This document shows, one piece after another, positions 6,065-11,626 of a stretch of 11,626 nucleotides of DNA. Numbering within the stretch: position 1 is the stretch's first letter; every line of letters starts with the position of its first letter. The DNA comes from Beijerinckiaceae bacterium (GTDB taxonomy: Bacteria; Pseudomonadota; Alphaproteobacteria; Rhizobiales; Beijerinckiaceae): positions 1-11,626 of the forward strand of contig DAICZI010000019.1 in the NCBI GenBank assembly GCA_027311205.1, read 5' to 3'. The notes beneath the pieces were generated by a model. That model was not told the origin of the DNA, searched no databases, and saw only the letters and a list, made by a program, of their open reading frames with translations. The position numbers were made by a program, and so were the translations under genes.

Positions 6065-8481
6065 ACGACATGACCCCGACTAGAGAAGCCCGCGAAGCCA
6101 AACTTGAAGGTATGGGCTGCAAACGCAAACGCGTCGAGGATGTGCGCTTCACGCAGGGACGCGGCAATTATGTTGATGATATCAAACTGCCAGCCATGCT
6201 CTATGGCGACATGGTGCGCTCGTCTTACGCCCATGCGCGGGTGAAAAGAATCGACACGTCCAAGGCCGAGAAAGTGCCGGGTGTCGTGGCGGTCATCACC
6301 GCCGAGACCCTGAAAACCGTCAACCTTGCCTGGATGCCGACGCTGGCGGGCGATGTGCAGATGGTGCTGGCCGATGGCAAGGTGCTGTTTCAAAATCAGG
6401 AAGTTGCCTTCGTGGTGGCCACCAGCCTGCAAGCTGCGGCCGATGGCGTCGAACTGGTCGAAGTTGACTATGAGGAACTGCCCGTCATTGTCGATCCGTT
6501 CAAGTCCATGGCGGCCGATGCCCCGGTCTTGCGCGAGGATCTGGCTGGCAAAACCGAGGGTGCGCATGGCAAGCGCGACCATCACAATCATATCTTCAAA
6601 TGGCAGGTGGGCGACAAGCCGCTGACCGATGAGGCTTTCAACCGCGCGGATGTGAAAATCGACGAGCTGATTTCCTACCATCGCACCCACCCTTCCCCGC
6701 TTGAAACCTGCCAGTGCGTCGCCTCTTTTGACAAGATCAAGGGCGAATTGACGTTATGGGGCACGTTTCAGGCACCGCACGTCATCCGCACGGTTGTCTC
6801 ATTGATTTCCAAACTGCCCGAGCACAAGATTCATGTGATCGCGCCGGATGTCGGTGGCGGCTTTGGCAACAAGGTCGGGGCGTATTCCGGCTATGTTTGC
6901 GCGGTGGTGGCCTCCATTGTTACCGGGCGTCCGGTGAAATGGGTCGAGGACCGGATGGAGAACCTCTCCACCACGTCTTTCGCCCGCGATTATCACATGC
7001 GCACCGAAATTGCCGCAACCAAGGATGGCAAGGTCACCGGCCTCAGGGTGCATATTCTCGCAGATCACGGCGCGTTCGATGCCTGCGCCGATCCCTCGAA
7101 ATGGCCGGCCGGATTCTCCAACATCATCACCGGTTCGTATGATTTCCCTGTGGCGCACCTTTGCGTCGATGGCGTTTATACCAACAAGGCGCCAGGCGGC
7201 GTTGCCTATCGCTGCTCGTTCCGGGTGACCGAGGCCGCTTATGCCATTGAGCGCGGCATGGATATTCTGGCGCAAAAACTTGGCATGGACCCCGCTGAGC
7301 TGCGGCTGAAAAACTTCATCAAGCGCGAGCAATTCCCCTATCAATCGGCCCTGGGGTGGGAATATGACAGCGGCGATTATCATACGGCGTTGAACAAGGC
7401 CCTGGTGGCAGTGGATTACGCTGGCCTGCGCGCCGAGCAGAAGGCCAAGCGCGAGGCCTTCAAACGCGGCGAGACCCGCGAAATCATGGGCCTCGGCATT
7501 TGCTTTTTCACCGAAATCGTCGGGGCTGGCCCCTCTAAAAACTGCGATATTCTGGGCCTCGCGATGTTTGATTCCTGCGAAATCAGGATCCATCCGACTG
7601 GCAGCGCCATCGCCCGCGTCGGCACGAAAAGCACAGGCCAGGGCCATGAGACCACCTGGGCACAGATTATCGCCAGCGAGATCGGCATTGCTGCCAGCGA
7701 GATCATGGTCGAGGAAGGCAATACCGATACCGCGCCCTATGGTCTTGGCACCTATGGCTCGCGCTCGACTCCGGTAGCCGGTGCGGCTATTGCCATGGCA
7801 TCGCGCAAGATCAAGGCCAAAGCGCAGATGATTGCCGCCTGGCTGCTGGAAGTGCATGAAGATGATCTCGTCTTCGATATTGACCGCTTTCAGGTGAAAG
7901 GCGTGCCGGAGCGCTACAAGACCATGACCGACATTGCCTGGGTGGCCTATCATTCGCCGCCGCCGGGCATGGAGCCAGGGCTGGAAGCGGTAAGCTACTA
8001 TGATCCACCGAATATGACCTATCCGTTTGGAGCCTATATTTGCGTGATGGATATTGATGTCGATACCGGTGTCGCCAAAACCCGGCGCTTCTATGCACTG
8101 GATGATTGCGGCACCCGCATCAACCCGATGATCATCGAGGGCCAGGTGCATGGCGGACTGACCGAGGCCTTTGCGATCAGCATGGGTCAGGAAATCCGCT
8201 ATGACGAGATGGGCAATGTGATGGGCGCATCGTTCATGGATTTCTTCCTGCCAACGGCGGTGGAAACGCCGCATTGGGAAACTGACCACACCGTCACGCC
8301 CTCGCCGCATCACCCGATCGGGGCCAAGGGCGTTGGCGAAAGCCCGAACGTGGGCGGTGTTCCGGCGTTTTCCAATGCCGTCAATGATGCCTTTTCCTTC
8401 CTCGGTTCGACCCATATCCAGATGCCGCATGATGCCTGGCGGCTGTGGAAAGTCGCTGAAAAGCTGGGCGTGACAGGGTAG
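6061..8481 (+). CDS. coxL: CO dehydrogenase large subunit, form I Mo-Cu catalytic subunit (CoxL)
   Basis: This subunit oxidises CO + H2O to CO2 + 2H+ + 2e- at a [CuSMoO2]-molybdopterin cytosine dinucleotide centre. It has 806 residues from ATG 6061. The frame is open further upstream to 5971, but that would lie inside coxS, and GGAGG (6049-6053) 7 bases before 6061 fixes the start. The form I active-site loop VAYRCSFR is at 381-388. C385 should bind Cu, and R384 is the neighbouring arginine that is hydroxylated in the known enzyme. Other expected landmarks are Q237 in GTFQAPH, the GGGFG loop at 265-269, TGQGHET at 525-531, and the Mo-facing glutamate E760 in AKGVGES. Each is offset by exactly 3 from O. 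carboxidovorans numbering (C388, Q240, E763; 809 residues), pointing to full activity. Form II enzymes carry AYRGAGR instead, so this is a true CO oxidiser type. No twin-arginine signal is present; the complex acts at the cytoplasmic face of the membrane. Confidence 0.98.
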   Translation: MNDMTPTREAREAKLEGMGCKRKRVEDVRFTQGRGNYVDDIKLPAMLYGDMVRSSYAHARVKRIDTSKAEKVPGVVAVITAETLKTVNLAWMPTLAGDVQMVLADGKVLFQNQEVAFVVATSLQAAADGVELVEVDYEELPVIVDPFKSMAADAPVLREDLAGKTEGAHGKRDHHNHIFKWQVGDKPLTDEAFNRADVKIDELISYHRTHPSPLETCQCVASFDKIKGELTLWGTFQAPHVIRTVVSLISKLPEHKIHVIAPDVGGGFGNKVGAYSGYVCAVVASIVTGRPVKWVEDRMENLSTTSFARDYHMRTEIAATKDGKVTGLRVHILADHGAFDACADPSKWPAGFSNIITGSYDFPVAHLCVDGVYTNKAPGGVAYRCSFRVTEAAYAIERGMDILAQKLGMDPAELRLKNFIKREQFPYQSALGWEYDSGDYHTALNKALVAVDYAGLRAEQKAKREAFKRGETREIMGLGICFFTEIVGAGPSKNCDILGLAMFDSCEIRIHPTGSAIARVGTKSTGQGHETTWAQIIASEIGIAASEIMVEEGNTDTAPYGLGTYGSRSTPVAGAAIAMASRKIKAKAQMIAAWLLEVHEDDLVFDIDRFQVKGVPERYKTMTDIAWVAYHSPPPGMEPGLEAVSYYDPPNMTYPFGAYICVMDIDVDTGVAKTRRFYALDDCGTRINPMIIEGQVHGGLTEAFAISMGQEIRYDEMGNVMGASFMDFFLPTAVETPHWETDHTVTPSPHHPIGAKGVGESPNVGGVPAFSNAVNDAFSFLGSTHIQMPHDAWRLWKVAEKLGVTG

Positions 8482-8506
8482 AGCCAGGGCTTGCGGAGCG
8501 TCGCCG

Positions 8507-9388
8507 ATGCTAACGCGCGAGACTATAGCCGGAAAGCTGGCCGGGGTCGGCTATATTGCCGATCCTGACCTTGCCGCCGTGCTGTGGCTGATGGATTATT
8601 TAGGCCGCCCGCTGTTGCTGGAAGGCGAGGCGGGCGTTGGCAAGACGGAAGTCGCCAAGGCGCTCGCAGCGTTGCACGGTTGCGAACTCATTCGCCTGCA
8701 GTGCTATGAGGGCCTTGATCAAAACGCCGCGCTCTATGAGTGGAACTACCAGAAGCAATTGCTGGCCATCAGACTGCTGGAGGGCACCAGCGCCGCGGAA
8801 TCACTGGAAGCGCATGTGTTTTCCGCCGCGTATCTGCTGGAGCGCCCACTGCTGCGCGCCATCCGCAGCGCCAGACCCGTGGTGCTGCTGATTGACGAAA
8901 TCGACCGCGCCGACGAGGAGTTCGAGGCTTTTCTGCTGGAATTGCTGTCAGATTTCCAGGTGACAATCCCGGAGCTTGGCACGCTGACCGCCTTGAGCAT
9001 GCCGCGCATTGTGCTGACGTCCAACGGCACGCGCGATATTTCGGATGCGCTGCGGCGACGCTGTCTTTATCATTACCTGGAATTTCCCGATATCAGCCGC
9101 GAAACCCGCATCCTTTTGACGAAATTGCCGCAGATCAGCGCGCAACTTGCGGGGCAGGTGGCGGAAATTCTTGCCAGCTTGCGCAAGGAGGATTTGACCA
9201 AACGCCCCGGTGTCGCCGAAACGCTGGATTGGGCAACAAGCCTCATCGGCCTCAAGGTCGAAGATCTCGGTGCCAGCCCGGAGGCAGCCTATGCCTGCCT
9301 CGCCGCGCTGCTGAAAACCAAAGATGATCGCGCCAACATCAGCTTGGACGTCATCACGCGCCTGACGGGCAAGCTGGAGGCCGTGTGA
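8507..9388 (+). CDS. coxD: CoxD: MoxR-type AAA+ ATPase for CODH active-site maturation
   Basis: This 293-residue protein is close in size to the known CoxD (about 295). Walker A is GEAGVGKT at 40-47, Walker B VVLLIDEID at 125-133, sensor-1 N173 in LTSNGTRDISDALRRR, and arginine-finger candidates are R183-R185. This is the compact MoxR/CoxD AAA+ layout. In O. carboxidovorans CoxD is needed to add the cyanolysable sulfur to the molybdenum centre, probably by ATP-driven remodelling of apo-enzyme. The start ATG 8507 has GGAG (8495-8498) 8 bases upstream. The gene lies 25 bp after coxL, and its stop TGA shares its last base with the coxE ATG. MoxR ATPases usually pair with a VWA protein, and coxE follows directly. 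Confidence 0.95.
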   Translation: MLTRETIAGKLAGVGYIADPDLAAVLWLMDYLGRPLLLEGEAGVGKTEVAKALAALHGCELIRLQCYEGLDQNAALYEWNYQKQLLAIRLLEGTSAAESLEAHVFSAAYLLERPLLRAIRSARPVVLLIDEIDRADEEFEAFLLELLSDFQVTIPELGTLTALSMPRIVLTSNGTRDISDALRRRCLYHYLEFPDISRETRILLTKLPQISAQLAGQVAEILASLRKEDLTKRPGVAETLDWATSLIGLKVEDLGASPEAAYACLAALLKTKDDRANISLDVITRLTGKLEAV

Positions 9389-10563
9389 TGGGCACAGCGG
9401 CTGCAGTGGCCGAAGGCGGCCTGATCAAACTCGGCGGTTTCATGGCGCTGTTGCGGGATCATGATTTCCGCATTGGCCTGAAAGAGACGCAGGATGCCGC
9501 CCTGCTGCTGGCCTCGCCAGCCAGTGCCTCGCCGCGCTTGCTGCGGACTGCGCTGAAACCGCTCTGTTGTGCCAACCATGATGACTGGATGAAGTTCGAC
9601 CGGCTGTTTGATGCGCACTTCCTGGCGCGGGGAATGCGGAGCTCCAGCCAGCTCACGGGTAACCCGCCGCAAAGCCAGCAGCCGCCTCGACGGCTTGGCG
9701 ATGCTTCAGGCGGGCAGGACAAGAGCCCGGCGGATCAGGCCGCTGCCGATGCGCCCGGCGATGCCAACCCGGCTGACAACCGCGCGCAGCAACACGCCGC
9801 CACACCCACACAAGCGCTGATGAGCCGCGATTTGCGCCATATTGTCGATCCAGCCGAGATCGAGAAGGCGCAGGCTTTGGCGCAAAGGCTCGCCCGACTG
9901 ATGCGCGCGCGTTTGACGCGGCGGACGCGAGCGGCCCGGCGCGGCGCAAGGCTGGATTTGCGGCGCACCCTGCATCGCAGCATCGCTTCTGGCGGCGAGC
10001 CGCTGCATCAGGTGTGGCGCAAGAAGAAGCCGAAGCCGCTCCGCCTGGTGATGCTGATGGATGCTTCCGGCTCGATGGCGCTTTATACGCCATGGTTTGC
10101 CCGCTTCATGCACGGCGCCATCAATGCCTTCCGCCAAGCGGAAGCGTTCGTATTCCACACACGGCTCGCCGATATCGGCAGTGTGCTGGCCGACCGCAAC
10201 ATGCCACGCGCCTTGGACCGGCTTGGGCTGGTGGCACAGGGCATGGGCGGAGGCACGCGCATTGCTGGGTGCCTCGCAGATTTCAACCGTTATCACGCGC
10301 GCCGGGCGCTACGCGGGCGGGCACTGGTGATGATTTTTTCCGATGGTTTTGATACCGGCGCGCCCGGCGCGCTGGCTCATGAGATGGCACGGTTACGCCA
10401 GCGCTGCCGCCGCATCCTGTGGCTTAACCCGCTGATCGGCTGGAAGGATTATGCGCCCGAAGCGCGCGGCATGCGCGAAGCCTTGCCTTATGTTGATCAT
10501 TTCGCGGCGGCCCATTCGCTCGAAAGCCTTGCCGCGCTCGAACCCTGGCTGACCCAACAATGA
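9388..10563 (+). CDS. coxE: CoxE: von Willebrand factor A domain maturation protein
   Basis: The protein has 391 residues from ATG 9388. A GTG three bases earlier is in frame, but GGAGG (9376-9380) is 7 bases from the ATG and only 4 from the GTG. Residues 1-80 are a helical N-terminal region. Residues about 84-142 are a low-complexity linker rich in Gln, Pro, Ala and Asp. A basic stretch lies at 167-193. The VWA domain follows at about 217-350 with an intact MIDAS: D225-A-S227-G-S229, T290 in GMGGGTRI and D319 in IFSDGFDTG. CoxE-type proteins work with the CoxD ATPase; in the known system coxE and coxF are required for copper insertion into the Mo-Cu site. It overlaps coxD by one base and coxF by four, so equal expression is likely. 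The family assignment is firm; the exact step is by analogy. Confidence 0.95.
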   Translation: MGTAAAVAEGGLIKLGGFMALLRDHDFRIGLKETQDAALLLASPASASPRLLRTALKPLCCANHDDWMKFDRLFDAHFLARGMRSSSQLTGNPPQSQQPPRRLGDASGGQDKSPADQAAADAPGDANPADNRAQQHAATPTQALMSRDLRHIVDPAEIEKAQALAQRLARLMRARLTRRTRAARRGARLDLRRTLHRSIASGGEPLHQVWRKKKPKPLRLVMLMDASGSMALYTPWFARFMHGAINAFRQAEAFVFHTRLADIGSVLADRNMPRALDRLGLVAQGMGGGTRIAGCLADFNRYHARRALRGRALVMIFSDGFDTGAPGALAHEMARLRQRCRRILWLNPLIGWKDYAPEARGMREALPYVDHFAAAHSLESLAALEPWLTQQ

Positions 10564-11384
10564 CCAATCCTCCCATCCCGCTCGCCTTCGACGCGCATTT
10601 GCAGCGGTTGCGGCTTGCGGGCAGCCCCTATGTCCTGGCTACCGTGGTACGCACTGTGGCGGTGACAGCGGCCAAGGCCGGGGCCAAGGCGATCATCGAG
10701 GCCGACGGCAGGATGGCGGGGGGCTGGATTGGCGGCTGTTGCGCGCGCGGCGCCGTGCTCCGCGCCGCCCGGCAGGCGCTGGCCGATGGCAAGCCGAGAC
10801 TGATATCGATCCAGCCTGAGGACGTGCTCAGGGACTTGGGCGTTGCAGGCGGCGAAGCGCGGGAGGGCGTGACCTATGCCGTCAACATGTGCCCCAGCCA
10901 GGGCACCATGGATATTTTCATCGAGCCGAACCTGCCGCGCCCCGAACTGGTGATCATGGGCGCAGCACCGGTGGCGGTGGCGCTGGCGGCGCTGGCGACA
11001 TCTTTCGCGTTTGCGGTGATGGTCGCGGCACCGGGGGCCGAGCGTGGGATGTTTCGGGAAGACGCTGCCTTCAGCGAGCGCTATACGCTGAACCCCTCCA
11101 ATGCTGAGCGTTATATTGTCGTGGCCACACAAGGGGCGGGCGATCTGGCGGCGCTGAGCGCGGCGTTGGAACATCCGGCGCAAGGTGTTGCCTTTGTCGG
11201 CTCAAAGCGCAAAGCGGCCAGTTTGCGGGCGCAATTGGCGGGCAAGATCAGCGCCGAGCGCCTCGACGCCCTCAAGGCCCCGGCAGGCCTCGATATTGGC
11301 GCGATAACCCCCGAAGAAATCGCCCTTTCGATTTTGGCCGAACTCATAGCCTGGCGACGCCAGCCACAGCGCGCGGGCCTGTAG
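10560..11384 (+). CDS. coxF: CoxF: XdhC/CoxI-family maturation protein
   Basis: This 274-residue protein has two domains. The N-terminal XdhC/CoxI domain (about 22-75) contains YVLATVV, the glycine-rich GGWIGGCCARGAV at 54-66 with paired cysteines C60 and C61, and the start of the following helix. The C-terminal XdhC Rossmann-like domain begins at about 121 (PELVIMGAAPVAVALAAL) and ends with IGAITPEEIALSILAELI. The GSxPR segment of typical XdhC proteins is replaced by VTAAK at 35-39, so it is not a standard XdhC. XdhC relatives help insert sulfurated molybdenum cofactor; CoxF is required for the copper-containing centre. The start overlaps the coxE stop as ATGA, and no strong Shine-Dalgarno precedes it, so translation probably depends on coxE. 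In the known cluster coxG comes next, but none is seen here. Confidence 0.92.
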   Translation: MTNPPIPLAFDAHLQRLRLAGSPYVLATVVRTVAVTAAKAGAKAIIEADGRMAGGWIGGCCARGAVLRAARQALADGKPRLISIQPEDVLRDLGVAGGEAREGVTYAVNMCPSQGTMDIFIEPNLPRPELVIMGAAPVAVALAALATSFAFAVMVAAPGAERGMFREDAAFSERYTLNPSNAERYIVVATQGAGDLAALSAALEHPAQGVAFVGSKRKAASLRAQLAGKISAERLDALKAPAGLDIGAITPEEIALSILAELIAWRRQPQRAGL

Positions 11385-11626
11385 CGGGGTGATGGCGGGC
11401 GGGCCAGCGATGGGCGTGCAACCGCCGGAGTTGATACCAATGTTCGTTGATCAGCTCCCCTATGCCAGGTCTCTCAAGCTGATCGCCATGATACGTCAGG
11501 GTGCGTTTGTCCGCTTGTTCGAGGCCTCACTGCATTGATCGACGATATTCCCGCAGGAAGTGAAGACGCGGTTTGAGGCGCACCGTCTGAAATTGTGTCC
11601 TTGCCCTAGTCCCGACCTTCTGGCAC
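11385..11626. other. Non-coding or unassigned tail after coxF
   Basis: No frame resembles coxG (an SRPBCC-domain membrane recruitment protein) or any other family I know. The longest plausible plus-strand frame from an ATG, 11440-11538, has 32 codons and lacks a Shine-Dalgarno. The window ends before any following gene is clear. Confidence 0.5.
11449..11484. repeat. 8-bp inverted repeat downstream of coxF
   Basis: GATCAGCT (11449-11456) and AGCTGATC (11477-11484) are perfect inverted arms around a 20-base loop. The message could fold here, about 65 bases after the coxF stop. No run of T follows, so it is not a standard intrinsic terminator. It could be a transcript-end hairpin, a protein site, or chance. 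Confidence 0.35.

Noticed and set aside
5989..6690. A 233-codon minus-strand frame opposite the coxS/coxL junction
   Set aside because: No family resemblance and no ribosome binding site I could support; shadow of coxS and coxL.
6799..8430. A 543-codon open frame on the minus strand antisense to coxL
   Set aside because: It lies wholly within a gene of certain identity. Its protein has unusual His/Gly/Arg/Ile composition and no recognisable domain. Long antisense frames are common opposite GC-rich genes.
9706..10296. A 196-codon minus-strand frame within coxE
   Set aside because: Shadow of the VWA protein; no domain or start signal.
11449..11484. Intrinsic terminator after coxF
   Set aside because: The inverted repeat has a 20-base loop and no T-run, so it was kept only as a repeat.
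1..11626. tRNA, rRNA, CRISPR arrays, or phage genes
   Set aside because: No cloverleaf-like, ribosomal, repeat-spacer or phage-like sequences were seen on reading the window.

Overview
The window looks like a stretch of a high-GC alphaproteobacterial genome, probably Hyphomicrobiales (Rhizobiales)-like. That placement is an inference from GC-rich coding, the gene content, and a carbon monoxide dehydrogenase gene order matching the one known from Oligotropha (Afipia) carboxidovorans. Its core is a nearly complete form I (aerobic, Mo-Cu) CO dehydrogenase locus, coxC-M-S-L-D-E-F, all on the plus strand from 3420 to 11384.

Left end (1-2747): a divergent pair. A LacI-family repressor, cut by the window edge, reads leftward. 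A large fumarate reductase/succinate dehydrogenase-type flavoprotein reads rightward. Their 166-bp intergenic region carries two LacI-type sites sharing the same 9-bp half-site in opposite orientation. One abuts the repressor start. The other fills the 17-bp spacer of a good promoter for the flavoprotein. The Shine-Dalgarno sequence points to a GTG start at 693 rather than the first ATG at 651. The flavoprotein has the FAD fold but lacks the HPTG active-site motif of true succinate/fumarate enzymes, so its substrate is unknown.

Boundary (2748-3419): no intact gene. It holds a decayed, frameshifted piece of an IS1182-like transposase (about 2787-3043) and then about 375 bp that I cannot assign. 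This is a plausible scar where the cox block meets unrelated DNA. The known coxB position, upstream of coxC, is empty here.

cox block (3420-11384): coxC encodes a membrane MHYT sensor fused to a LytTR DNA-binding domain. A short intergenic region follows with an inverted repeat next to a -10-like element. Then come the structural genes coxM (FAD subunit), coxS (2x[2Fe-2S] subunit) and coxL (Mo-Cu subunit, with the form I loop AYRCSFR), followed by the maturation genes coxD (MoxR-type AAA+ ATPase), coxE (VWA protein) and coxF (XdhC/CoxI family). S-L, D-E and E-F overlap by 1-4 bases, so coxM-F is very likely one translationally coupled operon. Functionally, CoxC may sense CO or redox state and bind upstream of coxM. 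CoxLMS oxidises CO to CO2 and passes electrons Cu/Mo to [2Fe-2S] to FAD to quinone. CoxD/E/F build the [CuSMoO2] centre.

Right end (11385-11626): no coxG is recognisable directly after coxF. The stretch holds an 8-bp inverted repeat and only a 32-codon open frame.
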